Part shown: piece after piece, positions 35,365 through 46,479 of the stretch
Layout: each line of letters starts with the position of its first letter
How positions within the stretch are numbered: the stretch's first letter is position 1
Assembly: GCA_032164295.1 (NCBI GenBank)
Contig: JAJHTX010000005.1
Location: 2,852,001 to 2,916,000 of the forward strand
Direction of reading: 5' to 3'
DNA from: Inonotus obliquus
Lineage: Eukaryota; Basidiomycota; Agaricomycetes; Hymenochaetales; Hymenochaetaceae
Length of the DNA stretch: 64,000 nt
The notes under the pieces: model-generated
Told to the model about the DNA's origin: nothing
Database searches by the model: none
What the model saw: the letters and a program-made list of their open reading frames with translations, nothing else
Translations under genes and position numbers: made by a program

Positions 35365-36383
35365 TCACGACGGACCGGCTTCACCACGAGCCTCCGTCTC
35401 CTCATTCACAACAGTTTTCTTCAAAGTCCTCCATTTGGTCGGTGGAGGTTCAATAAGGCCCAACTCGCTCCTCAGGTCGTCAATGTCCTGCTCCCAACGT
35501 TCCTCCCAAAACACGGTGATCAAGCTCCGTGCCGTGCCCCCGCACCTTAGCGCCCACGGTAGATACTCCTTGAAATAGCGCTCTCGACGAGCGCTTGAGA
35601 GGCGAAGATGTCCGAGTGCAGCGGCGAATCCTGTCATCGGTAGTCCGAGGTTGGCAAACTCAAATGCCTTGACGGCGATCTCCGAAAGCCCATCAACTGG
35701 AAGTCCGATCGAGGCGTGATAAAGGTCGTGGCATTCGCGGTACCGCTGCATCACATACGCGAGTTCGGGGACGTCGATGTAGTGTACCTAAAAACGCGTC
35801 CGCGAAAGGTGAGCAAGAGTGAGCGAAGGATGAGAGTGAGGAGATGAGACTTACAGGCTCACGCGAGTCGGGCGTAACGTTGCATTGCTCTAACCACGAG
35901 ATATACGTGCGTCCGAAAGTGTTCTCGGGAAGAGCGGCAAGTGCTGCCATGTCGACGGTCTGCGTGTTAATACGTGGACGCGCTTTCAAAACACGCCTTC
36001 CCTCAGCGCTCTCCAGCATGCGATCCCGAAGGCGCGGAAGTGCTGGCCCTGCAGTCGTCTCGCCAAGCGCAGCAACCAAGTCTTCATGACAATAAAAACT
36101 CCTTAGTCTTCATCATAAAGTTGAGGCTGATATGAGTAAAAAAAAGATTAGTTCGCGTACCAGCTCGATTTGGGTTGGTAAGGAGGACTATCCCTGAGCC
36201 CACCGCAAGGAATGCGTTCTCAAACCAGTTCAGAGGCGTATGGCCTTCGTACGCAGACTTCGTACTAGCATTCCGGCGAAAACAGCTTTGCTGTGAAACC
36301 CGCACAGCCAATGGTCTTATGGACAACGCTACTGCTGTGCGAGCAAGGCTGCCCGTCGAATGTGAAACGTAGAAAGGAAGCAT
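35365..36383 (-). CDS. COQ4: Ubiquinone biosynthesis protein COQ4
   Basis: Mitochondrial matrix-side inner-membrane protein that organises the coenzyme Q synthesis complex. The ATG at 36383 opens a basic, Ser/Arg-rich mitochondrial targeting segment, then [20 protein letters not shown]. Three exons follow: [20 protein letters not shown] (about 36030), the middle part [20 protein letters not shown] (about 35900), and the C-terminal part from [20 protein letters not shown]. The family zinc motif HDLYH followed by eleven residues and Glu is present at about 35690-35735. The protein ends near [14 protein letters not shown] plus a short tail. Length (about 280 residues) fits the family. Confidence 0.93.
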
Positions 36384-36738
36384 TGCGCACGTGATAGGAA
36401 TTCAAGCCACAACGTAACGTAACGCTTCTTTGTGACTGGGAGAAACGCGGCATGTCACGTCACCTTTTTCGCACCCTTTGGTTGCCTCATGTAGCTTGGT
36501 CCTCGTCTTATACCTCATGTCTGATTTTATAAGCGCTCGCAACTGTTCCGTCTCTCGCTACGACTCGACTTTAAGGTTGGGAGATCATGCTAGTGGCTTC
36601 CGAAGGTCTAGGAGCGCCCCTTAGAATTAAAGGGATGCGGACTCTCCAAGCTCTTGCGTGCGATCCAGAAAGAAGTACAGCATCCTATTGTTTCTTCAAC
36701 ACGTGCAAGCTCGACGGACGGACGTGGCTTGAATCTAT
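36384..36738. promoter_or_regulatory. Divergent promoter region between COQ4 and a plus-strand gene
   Basis: About 355 bases hold the COQ4 promoter and that of the plus-strand gene. A direct repeat AACGTAACGTAACG lies at about 36411-36424. No clear TATA box is seen for COQ4. Confidence 0.35.
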
Positions 36739-37587
36739 ATGAGCCCCTTGCTACAAATGATTAAATTCGGCTTCGGAGGAAGGTCTTCTCCTAACTTCCG
36801 TTTATCTCCTCTATCCCCCGTGTACTTCAATCTACCGCGCAGGTCCCTCCGACTTATAATTTCGCTGTCTGCGCTGCTTTCGCCCTTGAACTCAAGCCCT
36901 TACATTCTGTCGGTTACCATGCATACTCTCAGGATTCTCCTCACTCCTGCATCTTCCTCCTCTTCTTCACCAGCCTCACCGATGGTCCTCTTTCCCTGTC
37001 GCTCGTCGAGCGAACTGACCGAGGACCTAAGCGTTGGTTCCTCTGAACCGGAATCGACAGACGTCGAAGACGACCATGATTTCGCCAAGCCCCTTCCGCC
37101 AATCCCTAGAAAAGAGGTACCGAGGCCGGCATTTCAACGACAGAGCTCGGACAGGGCGTCGGCCACGAGTACGAGTATCCGCCCCGCGGACGACCTCCTG
37201 ACGCAATACGACGTGCTCCGCGGCTCCGCAGACGCTGTAAAGGCTCGGAGGACTGGAATCCGAGTTCATCGGCCTGTTTATGACCGCACTGGTGACGCTG
37301 ACCTCAGCAACACAAGGTCCAGGGCTAGACGACGAGCCCCTAGATCCTCATGCGACGGCCCTGTGCCCTCTCGCGAGGCTACCCAGGATGTGATAATCGC
37401 TCATCGCTCGGCGCGTCGTGCTTCAAGGACGGAAGAGACGTTGGTAGATCCCGCGCATCTCGAGGGGGGCCCGAATGTAAGAAGCTCCTCTCTTGACGTT
37501 TTAGTTTTCTGTATGACTAATTCTATGCTCGCTGCAGGATGCACGACGCCGGCAGATGCGTTGCTTGGCTACAGATTCTCCTTCTAG
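36739..37587 (+). CDS. Hypothetical low-complexity protein
   Basis: Not recognised. An ATG at 36739 opens a frame to 37587; a later ATG at 36919 (MHTLRILL) could be the real start. The protein is Ser/Arg-rich with an acidic patch (ESTDVEDDHDF) followed by KPLPPIPRKEVPRPAF. A possible intron at about 37480-37540 (GT..CTGCAG) would change the C-terminus and extend the frame past 37600. Codon use looks coding in the middle part. I cannot assign a role. Confidence 0.5.
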   Translation: MSPLLQMIKFGFGGRSSPNFRLSPLSPVYFNLPRRSLRLIISLSALLSPLNSSPYILSVTMHTLRILLTPASSSSSSPASPMVLFPCRSSSELTEDLSVGSSEPESTDVEDDHDFAKPLPPIPRKEVPRPAFQRQSSDRASATSTSIRPADDLLTQYDVLRGSADAVKARRTGIRVHRPVYDRTGDADLSNTRSRARRRAPRSSCDGPVPSREATQDVIIAHRSARRASRTEETLVDPAHLEGGPNVRSSSLDVLVFCMTNSMLAAGCTTPADALLGYRFSF

Positions 37588-38482
37588 GGCCTATGCTGTG
37601 AGTCAGATGTATCTAGTGCGGTCTATTTTATCTTACATAGCACGCGGGGGCTTTCATTTTAGATATCCGAAAAACATCTTGAGAGAAAGCGCAGCTTCCT
37701 CAGGGGCCCAGCGTCATTTTTCAGGCGTTTTCTCTGTTTTGGGTCAGCTTGCACTCTCGTCCCGCAGTACCGATAGGCGCGCTCATCAAAATCAACTTCA
37801 CACACAGGGATTTCAGCTGTATGAACCAAACTCACCTCGTGGAGCTCCACAGATCTCGACCTGTCGATCTCACAGGTTCGGTTACGGATAGTTGTGCACG
37901 TTTCGACAGTCTGCTGCAAAGCGAGCCGTTCACAACTCGTCGAATCTATCTTAATGCTCGAACCTCCGTCGTATCGTCTTGTGTAATGGACATTCGGTAA
38001 TGTTAATGTTTTGGTTTCTGGATGCTGGGGTGACTGTCACACCTTTTCTGGCTTGCCTGCTCATGCTCGCATGCATTTATTTGGGAATCGACTACTTGTG
38101 CTTTACGTTCTAGATTATGATTTCCCGCTGGTCGATTATGCTTCCTTTACATTCCTTTATGTCATATATGCTGCTTTACTGGACGGCTCGTCCTGTACTC
38201 TGTACCCTCATTTGTATGCCTACATTCTTTCTTACACGTTCGCTCCTTATCGCCCCTATTGTTGTTCTTACCCTACTACTAATGATCAATATTCGTGCCG
38301 CGCTTGTCGTAGCTTACTGATGGTTCGTTGATTCAACCACCTAAAGTCCGAAGGAAGGACTCCTGTAAGATGTTGTGTCGATCTTTCCACAAATGGAGAT
38401 CCGCACTAGAGTCGCAGTCCGATTGCCGACGGCACTTGCCAAAATTTTTGTGATTCAGCGTCCACCTTCCCTCCACTGTAAC
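37588..38482. other. T-rich intergenic stretch
   Basis: No supportable gene. Short frames with hydrophobic runs at 38011-38331 come from T-rich sequence and probably lie in a 3' untranslated region. Confidence 0.4.
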
Positions 38483-39570
38483 ATGCAAACATCCCCGGTC
38501 GAAGATAACGACTCGCTGCTGGAGAAACTTCCTGTCGAGGTCAGTTGAAAGTCTGCATGCCCATGATTCAGCAAACAACCGGCTGACAAGACTCGGACTT
38601 GCAGCTAATTTACGAGATCCAATCATTCACGCTGAGCGAGTCCCTCCCGATTGTAACCAAACGCATACACTCGATATTAAATGCTACGCATGCCAATTAT
38701 CGAGCAGAGTACATCCTCCTACGTTATCTCACTCCTTCTTCGCCGTCTTCTTCCTCCTCTGCGTATACACGAGGAGAGCTGATCACGCATGCGCTGCAAT
38801 ACCCTCTGTGCACGGAAGACGTTTTAGATGCTTTATTGAGGCTCGCTTCAGGGTCCACCTTCTTGTCTTATTGGACGGAAGCAACTGCGACTGGGAGTCG
38901 AGCAGATGCGGAGGTGCGGGAGGACCCAAGGCCGCTTATACCAAAGAGGTTGTTTAAACGTCTTAGTCCCCGCTCGGTAGAGGAAGCGCCGTTTTCGCTG
39001 AAGGATGAACCCCTACCTTTTCTTCGGTACCTCTATTCTCTCTCTTCTACTGGTCGATTCCGTCCACCAAATCCAAACGCCCACGAAGGTTACGCACTCT
39101 CCCGAGCCGTACACGCTGGACACGTCCATCTTGTGAAGTTCTTACTATCGAAGGGAGCGAAGCCAGATTACAAAAAAGCGTTGGCTGTGAGAATTGCTAT
39201 TAAGAAGAGAGACTTGGGTCTTGTGAGGATGTTGATTGAGAGGGAAGCTGAGAATGTAGAGTTTGGTGTGGAGGTGGAAGATGCAATAACGCGGCCTTGT
39301 AAAACGCTGCACGCGAGTGGCGCGGATGAAGTCTGCGATTGCAAGACCGACGGTGTCAAACGCTCAAGTGAACCAGAAACGGAGACAAGAAAGAAACGAC
39401 GAAAGACTGCAAAGCGTCGACGAGTGGAAGATAGATTGGAAGTGACGACTTCAATGTTACTTTTAGCTGTTGAGTTGGATGCGAGGGATATCGTGCGGTA
39501 TTTCCTGGACAAAGGAGCGAGGCCGGACATGTCGACGATTCAACGTATGCGGAGGATTGGGTTTGTATGA
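38483..39570 (+). CDS. Ankyrin-repeat-type protein with F-box-like N-terminus
   Basis: Two exons, 38483-38539 and 38605-39570, joined by a GTCAGT..TTGCAG intron that keeps the frame (1023 bases, 340 residues). The N-terminus reads LLEKLPVELIYEIQSF, which resembles the start of an F-box (LPxEL-I). The middle has an ankyrin-like unit: GYALSRAVHAGHVHLVKFLL then SKGAKP and a second, RIAIKKRDLGLVRMLIERE. A third follows near the end (AVELDARDIVRYFLDKGARPD). A basic stretch (KKRRKTAKRRR) between them could be a nuclear localisation signal. The role is unknown; if the F-box is real it would act in SCF ubiquitin ligases. Confidence 0.75.
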
Positions 39571-39780
39571 TTCATGGTCCTTCGAGAAATGGTTCCATGA
39601 AGGAGGTCTTCGTACTTCACTGTATTGTTGTTCGAACGAAATTGTAGTACTCGACGTATCTGTACACGCAATGGATGTGGCTCGCTCATATGTATTTTCG
39701 TGCGTAATGCCCAAAATCATTCTCCAGCAACAGACCCGCATCTAACAATCATCAGTGCACGACCAGTCCTAACTCCTAAA

Positions 39781-41111
39781 TCAATCTTCATCACTCCCAT
39801 AATCCAACGCAAGAGGTTTAGGCGGAGGCGGGGCGCTCTGCTTCACCACCTTCGTATTCTCATGTCGTTTTCGAATCTCCGCGAAATACTTCAGACCTTC
39901 GATCGTATCGGCGTTTAAGAGCCCTTTTGGTTGAGAATCGATATCATCTCCAGAACCGAATTGGTTGTTGAGCCTTCGCCGTTTTGAGCTGGGTGCATCG
40001 TCGTCTGAGAATTCGTTTCCAGCCAGCGCATCAAGCTCCCTCCTTTGTTCCTCCTCTAAATCATTCTCACCCTCATTATTCTCCCCGTCCACATCACCAT
40101 CCATTACCTCCGCGCCATCTTCAAGCGCCCTCACCGCTCGCATAGCATCTACAATTTTCGGATCCATCTTTTCCTGAACTGCACGTTTACCCATATCCAA
40201 TATACGCCATTGTTCCTGAACCTTTGACGTTGGATTCGGATCTTCTGTCGCCCAGCGAACATTGAGGATTTCATCGTTGTCTAGTGATTGACACGCCATT
40301 GCCTCTTTTGCGAACTGAGCGTTAAGTTCGGAAACGTAAGTTACGAAGGCTACGCTTCTGTATTGTAAGACTCGGACTGGAGTACAATGCGAATGATAAA
40401 CGTGAGCGTAAACACAGAATGGGAAACCACGTACTCTTCTCGATAGCTCCCCATTCCTTGAAATGCCTGATAACGATGTCCTCTGTTTCAGGACCCGGAC
40501 CTGTCTCCTTGATCCTTCCAATGTACAGCGTCCGATTTTGCCTCGAGAAGCTCCCTACACCACCCATATCATCTCTATAATCAACGAACTTGTCTCTTGC
40601 GAAACAGTCTTTAGATGCATCGGGAAGAGTCCAAGATTCGTCTGGCAACATGTGGAGGTATTCGCATTCCCAGCCGTAGGGACAACACCCGCGAGCGAAA
40701 AAGAGACAGCAATAGCGCATTCCTGTTGTGTTTGCACGTGTGACGCCTTGGTCCCGTTTGATGCTGCATCGTGTTTGAGATTTTACTTTACTAAGGGTAA
40801 ATTAGACATGAATAGTAGAAGGGAAATGCTGGTTACGCGTACTTGGAATAGCTATCCTCTCGGTCTCCTCCCGCCCATTTGTTATACCAGATATCTTCAC
40901 GCTCAACTTAGACGAATTCAACTATAATAAAGGCGTGCTACTCACTGTATTCCTTCCCAGTCTGCTCGGGTTCCTCCTTCTTGACCTGACCAGGTTTGAC
41001 CTGCTTCCTCGCCGGCTTGAGCTTCTTGGGTGGCTTGACCGTTGTCAATGGCTTGATCGGCCCTACAGCCACGTCCTGACCGGTCTCTGTAGTAATAGTA
41101 GTCGAGCTCAT
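39781..41111 (-). CDS. CWC2: Pre-mRNA-splicing factor CWC2
   Basis: Spliceosome component of the Prp19 complex that contacts U6 snRNA near the catalytic centre. The ATG at 41111 gives MSSTTITTETGQDVAVGPIK, then a basic linker and introns. The zinc finger reads CCLFFARGCCPYGWECEYLH (about 40650-40720). The linker FVDYRDDMGGVGSFSRQNRT leads to the RRM: LYIGRI (RNP2-like, about 40510) and SVAFVTYVSELNAQFA (RNP1-like, about 40330). Then come NVRWATEDPNP and an acidic C-terminal tail ending LALDYGSDED. The domain order torus/CCCH plus RRM fits CWC2 (human RBM22). The tail is longer than needed for the core. Confidence 0.92.
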
Positions 41112-41347
41112 GGCTTACTTTGTTTAGCGTAACTGCTGTCGACTCAAACATTTGACTTGAGGAACCTATGCTTAGTCACCAGTACCTCGTGACATTCCCC
41201 GGATCGGCACATGATCGACGCAATTCCACAATACCCGGCGGGGCATCCTTCCTTTCCTTTCCTTTCTCCTAACACTCCTCCGAGCCGCGAGCTCGAGCGA
41301 TAGCATCTCCGAGTCGTGTGCGCACATATATGCTCGGGTAGAATCGA

Positions 41348-42653
41348 ATGCATCCAAATGCTTCTATTAAAGAGGAGAAAGAATACATACTTTCGGGGTT
41401 GGCAGGGGGAGTGGCGGGTTGTGTCGTGCGTAAACTTCTACAATGGACACGAGATTAACTGGATTAATGAATGTGTAGGCAAAGACAGTAGTTGCGCCTC
41501 TTGACAGAGTCAAAATCCTTTTCCAAACATCAAATCCAGACTATACAAAGTATGCTGGTACGTCGCGTGACTGTCAGACCAAAGTATGCGTCTCACATAT
41601 TCTACGTGCTGCAGGAACATGGTCTGGCGCTTACCGCGCTGGAGTGGATATATATCGAACTTATGGTACGCGGGGACTGTTCCAGGGCCACTCAGCGACG
41701 CTCCTGCGAATATTCCCGTACGCTGCGGTCAAGTACATGTTTTATGACCGGATTCATTACGTGCGTATCCTATTTCTCTCTGTGATGTCTTCCGCACGAT
41801 TGATGCGGGAGTCTAATTGTAGGCTTTGATGCCCACAAGAGAGCAAGAAACTAATACTAGACGATTCATTGCCGGCTCGCTTTCTGGTACGCAAATCCTT
41901 CCCTGCTTCATATTACTGAAGTCCTTGTTTAACAATTACGCAGGAACTCTATCTGTCATCTGCACATACCCTTTAGATATCACGCGCGTCCGGCTCGCCT
42001 ATGTGACCCGTACACACGAAGCCGCCCATTGCAACAGCTCATACTCTTCCTCCTCCCAGCATGGACACCAAAAGCAACACCACCGACCTTCACGTCCGAC
42101 GCTCCGCACGGCCCTATCCGAAATCTACCATGAAACATCCGCATTCAAACCGTCCACTTCCCTTCTCTCCGAAATCCGGCAACACAAAACCCCGTCTCGT
42201 GCATTACGTGCACATATCTTCTATCATTTCCCCATTCTGTCTTTCTATCGTGGTTTCGCGGTATCACTAATGGGAATGATACCCTATGCTGGAGGGTCCT
42301 TTCTCACGTGGGGCTATCTTCGGTCACTCCTCCTCCCACCATCGACACCGGACAATCCAAAACCTCGTCTCACTCCTGTCGCGGATTTAGCATTCGGAGC
42401 TATCGCAGGAGCCGTAGGTCAAACAATTTCGTACCCATTTGAGATTGTTAGGAGGAGAATGCAAGTTGGAGGATTAGCAAATCCGGATCCAAGGGCGTGG
42501 TTGACGTTTGGAGAGACGGTAAGGAAGGTCTGGATAAGTAGAGGGTGGAGAGGGTTCTATGTAGGCCTTGGGATTGGGCTTGCAAAGGTCGTGCCGATGA
42601 ACGCGACGAGTTTTGCTGTTTGGCAGTGGGGGAAGAGGTTACTTAATGTTTAG
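41348..42653 (+). CDS. LEU5: Mitochondrial carrier, LEU5 (coenzyme A carrier) type
   Basis: Inner-membrane solute carrier of the SLC25 family. The first exon is 41348-41425 (MHPNASIKEEKEYILSGLAG, then GVAGCV); a 53-base intron ends at 41478. The three family signatures are present: PLDRVK (about 41500), PLDITRVR (about 41970) and PFEIVRRR (about 42440). Other carrier features are GTRGLFQGHSATLLRIFPYA, FYRGFAVSLMGMIPYAG and GFYVGLGIGLAKVVPMNATS. Several short introns occur before 41950. The long loop in the second repeat (Ser/His-rich, about 42040-42210) is typical of LEU5-like carriers. I assign LEU5 with moderate confidence; another CoA/nucleotide carrier subgroup is possible. Confidence 0.85.
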
Positions 42654-43058
42654 GCTGGTAAGGGGAAGTGTAGGTGGTATCTGGAGATGTAGCGCATTTC
42701 TCCAGTCATTCTATGACCAAAGACGAGATTTTTTTTTGGATAGGCATACAATTATATATATCCATCATTCGGCACTGTAATACTTAATAGCAATGCAATG
42801 CTACATGGGAACGAGAGAACTGAATGCTTAATACAATTTGATAGCTACTCCGAATAGTTATTCCTGGTCGACATGAAATAAAAGCAAAACCTTCGCTCTG
42901 GGCTCTAGCCAAACGTATGCAGGACATGGCGGCTAATATGTTCATGCACTCGCCGATGTGTGGCCTTTCGGAATAACTCGAAGGACGAAAAGTGTCGGTC
43001 GACATAAGTCATTTGCCAGATATGTCCGGAACGCAGTGAAGGTTCAGGGATGAAAGGA
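42654..43058. other. Convergent 3' regions of the LEU5-like and TMA46 genes
   Basis: AT-rich, with a run of nine T at about 42729-42737. No gene is seen; it probably holds two 3' untranslated ends. Confidence 0.4.
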
Positions 43059-44631
43059 TTAAGAGCCAGAAACTTCAACAGGCTCATTCGTGCCATCTCG
43101 GTATCCCTCATCCTGAATGTTAAATTGCGCAAGCCGAGCTATCTCTTCCGCATCATGCTCCGCTTCAGTCTCTCGTCTATACTTCTCGAGGTCCCATTCT
43201 TCACCCTCGTCGTCTTCCTCGTCTACGAACCATTCGGGGTTGTACGTGAACTGTTGTACGTTGGATGATAGTCAGTATTCGAATGAAAGGGGCCAGTGAG
43301 AAAAGGTAAATGCAAGAATAGAAGTAATGGATGAGAAGACGAAAGCGGATGAAGGTGCATTGAAGGATAGGATAGGTCCAGAAGAGGGGGAATATGAATG
43401 AAACGTACGAGATCCCGACCACTCATGCCTGAATTCTTGCCTGCAGCTGCTTGAGTCTCTTTAGCCTTCCTTAGTGCTTCATCCTCCGCCTTCTTCTTAT
43501 CCATTCTTGTTTGCTTCCATACCGCGAAGGTCTCGCAAGTGACAGGCGTCAAGTTCTGACCCAATTTATGGCGCTATCACAAAAGGTCCAAGATCAAAGT
43601 CAGAGCCAAGATAGTAGTATTAGTTGAAGGAGAACAAAACGGACCTCGACTTCTAGGAATTCTTCCAAGCTGATCTGATTCGCCTTGGACGCTTCTTCTG
43701 CCGCCTTCTTTTGAGATTTGAGCACAAAGCCGGGAGGTAGGGCATGCCTGTATTGACACTTCTCGCCGCCGTTTGGGCATTCCCAGAACCAGCCAAACCT
43801 GAAATAATCGTTGCCTAAGTCATGCCCACAGAATGAACTAGCTTTCCGCTGCGTACTTTTGAGACTCGATCGCTTCTATGAAGAACTTGCACACGATCTG
43901 GAGGTGATGTGAGTAAGATAGGATGCAAAAAGGTACGACGGGGTATTTACGTCTGTGGTAGTTCGGGGGTTTCCATGTTTCGAAAGCACCACGGAACGTA
44001 ACTTCGCCTCATCCCAATTCTCCATCGTATCTATGTAATATTAGCAAATACACACTCAAAACAGAAAACAGTTGACTCATACCCTTTAGCTGATCCTCTC
44101 TCGTATCCTCATACAGATTCTTCTTCTCCACCTTCCGTCCAACATTCAGATCGTGACTAAACTTACACTTGTTCCCCTTTTCACATGCTCCCGCCTTGAA
44201 GAAAGCACATAGCACCGTTTTGGGGTCCACACCGAATGGTACTTTCTGAGTCTGTACGGGCTTCAACAGAGCTGCGGTCTCCTTGGCGAGTTTCTCCTCT
44301 TCTGCCTTTTGCTTTTCACGTAGAGCCTTCTCGCGTTCTTTCTCAAGTGCTGCGCGTGATTTGCCTGCCTGTTCGGATTGCTTCTGAATGGCGGCAACTT
44401 GCTTTTGCACCCTTGCAGATCTGTTTTTCTGATGATATTGATCATTGGTTTGCGATAGTGTTGTCAGAAATGGTGGACATTGGGTGTGGCGGGACACGTA
44501 CATTCTTCATGCCGAACGTCTAGAATTTAAAGCAGTTAAAGATTTGAACGACAGAATTGAGGAGTAGAGCGCACCTTGTCGACCGCAGCCTTCTGGCCAC
44601 CTCCTCCCTTATCCTGCTTCTTTGGCGGCAT
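43059..44631 (-). CDS. TMA46: CCCH zinc-finger translation factor TMA46 (DFRP1/ZC3H15 type)
   Basis: Ribosome-associated partner of the translation GTPase Rbg1 (DRG1). The ATG at 44631 gives [19 protein letters not shown], then, after an intron, TFGMKN and [17 protein letters not shown] long charged helix follows. The first zinc finger is [19 protein letters not shown] (about 44150-44210), and a second finger lies near 43740 ([11 protein letters not shown]). The DFRP region includes QISLEEFLE and [20 protein letters not shown]. The C-terminal end reads [20 protein letters not shown] and closes with EPVEVSGS and TAA at 43059. Length and order fit the family. About six introns. Confidence 0.92.
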
Positions 44632-45326
44632 GTTTACGACGACGATGGAATCTGTACACAGTACACATTGAAAGACTAATATGATCAATGCGTGTTGCGT
44701 GGTAATTAGTAACCAAACCGGGTTACGATCGACGAACTCTATTACGTGAGCTGATGACGTCACTCAACTCTCAACTAGCAAGTCCCGCGTGAATTATAGC
44801 CAAGAGCAACGGTCAGACGCATGGACATACAGGCGTCCGTGGAACGAATTCCTGGCAGGACAGTGTGTTTAGGAATTTGGGAACAAAACGCCTATTTGGC
44901 GAAGGGCCTGCTATGAAGAGTCTCTATAGAAGGACCAGTATATGAGTCGTACTAATGACTCCGCTGCGCAGGAGACTTCATACAAGGGGAGCATGCATAA
45001 GGAACTGTGCTCTTTACAAGGAGAGAGGCGCTACTGCTTGCCCAATTGTCCAGTCGTATGCGACAGGAATTCGCGCATGGTCTAGGAACATTTCGTGATT
45101 CCCATTTGCCTGGTCCATCATCCGCTGGTATGTGGAGAGAAGTCCACAACGATAAACGTTACTTGTACATGCTTAGTCCTACTAATAGTGGTGCTCAAAT
45201 TTAAATGAATCCGATTTGGCCACTTAACAGGCGAGTTGTCTGCAGAACTTGACTATTCGTCCGCAAATGGATAACCAAACAATAAGCTCCTACCCAGAGA
45301 AAGCGACAAGTATTCCAGCCCAGACC
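44632..45326. other. Intergenic stretch upstream of TMA46
   Basis: Holds the TMA46 promoter and the 3' end of the next minus-strand gene. No gene is supported; the short frames are not protein-like. Confidence 0.4.
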
Positions 45327-46084
45327 TTACATTGGTTCATCACGCAATTGTTTTGTCGACGCAGCGTCTCGCTCGGCTTTCTCCATATCACTCACAATAG
45401 ACACTACGTCGTCATGGAACACTTTCACAGCATCCTTAAACCCTTCGTCTTCCTGGTTTTGCTCGAGCTTGCAAGACTTGTCACAACATTGTTCAGAAGG
45501 TAAGTTGACGAAGGAATAGGTTGTGTCATGGCTGTAACCCAAGATATAAGTTTGGCGCGGTTAAGCAGAATTGGAACTTACTAATCTTGACAACCAGGAG
45601 CGTGTTGTGGGCTTCGCAGGGTCCTGTATAAAATCAAGTCCTTCAGTTTCACGGAAAATGGTCTCCCTGTGCAATTCAAGGGATGACTATGGCTATTGAT
45701 GCAATGGCTCTTGTTGCAGTCTTCATAATTTCTTTCCATCTGTGAAGTAACGTTTCAGCGCATCGAGGGAAGGGCAGTCCGAATGAAGGGAACGCACATG
45801 TTCGACTGCACCACACTTGTATATCGAAATGGTTCTGTTTGCCGGTGAAGTTGTCGTCAAAAAGACTCAAGTCACAAAGAGTAAATACTCACGAGTTGTA
45901 CAGACACATGGTTTTGAGCGTCAGTTGAGAGTGAAGCAGCGTGCAGACAGCGACTTGGGGCAAGAGTAGATAAGAAACATTGCACCGTAGAAGGGAAGGC
46001 TGCAAAGTAGTATTCATATACAGGAAGAGCGCAAACTAGACGTGAACTCGGATGTCCGGGTAGTCTGCCAGTATTCATCTGCAT
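45327..46084 (-). CDS. Small Cys-rich orphan protein, four exons
   Basis: Not recognised. My model uses exons 45893-46084, 45798-45815, 45582-45739 and 45327-45531, all with GT..AG introns, totalling 573 bases (190 residues plus stop) in one frame. The second exon is only 18 bases. The protein starts MQMNTGRLPGHPSSRLVC, has Cys-rich pieces (LCGAVEHMERNYEDCNKSHC and LPSEQCCDKSCKLEQN) and a helical charged C-terminus (VSDMEKAERDAASTKQL). The upstream minus-strand frame to 46312 runs into a stop and is probably not part of it. The consistent frame over four exons supports a real gene. The start and exact exons need transcript data. Confidence 0.45.
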
Positions 46085-46479
46085 CAATTCTGACCGAAAG
46101 ATAGAATGGTGACGGGAGCACCGTTTCGTAGGATCTGAAGTGAGAAAGTATGAAAAGGGGCAAGTTGAAATGACCGTGAGACTATTTCCATTTGCAGGTC
46201 CAAAGAGACCAATTTCATCATTTTCGTCCCAACTCTCTCTACAACATCCTTCCACCTCTCCTTCTGATTCATTCACTTTCTGCCCTATCATCTGTAGGAC
46301 GTAAACACCCAAGGTTTTCTCCGGCTTTTCTGTTTGTCATTTTTAGGGAGGAAGGTAGTTACCCGGGAAGGATAATTTTTGATACTGTTGAAGTGATCTT
46401 CCCTTGCTGGATTTTCGCAATCCGACACAATTCCTCAACAAAAAAATCCCCGGAAAAAGCCACGCTCATACAAGTCTAA
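46085..46479. promoter_or_regulatory. Divergent promoter region
   Basis: Lies between the orphan gene (minus) and the SANT-like gene (plus). Frames crossing it on both strands appear accidental. Confidence 0.35.

Noticed and set aside
38011..38331. Hydrophobic open frames suggesting a small membrane protein
   Set aside because: They lie in T-rich DNA next to the end of a gene; hydrophobic residues follow from the base composition.
46085..46312. 5' extension of the orphan gene to an upstream ATG-like start
   Set aside because: The extension needs an intron whose exit frame runs into a stop; the downstream ATG at 46084 gives a consistent frame.
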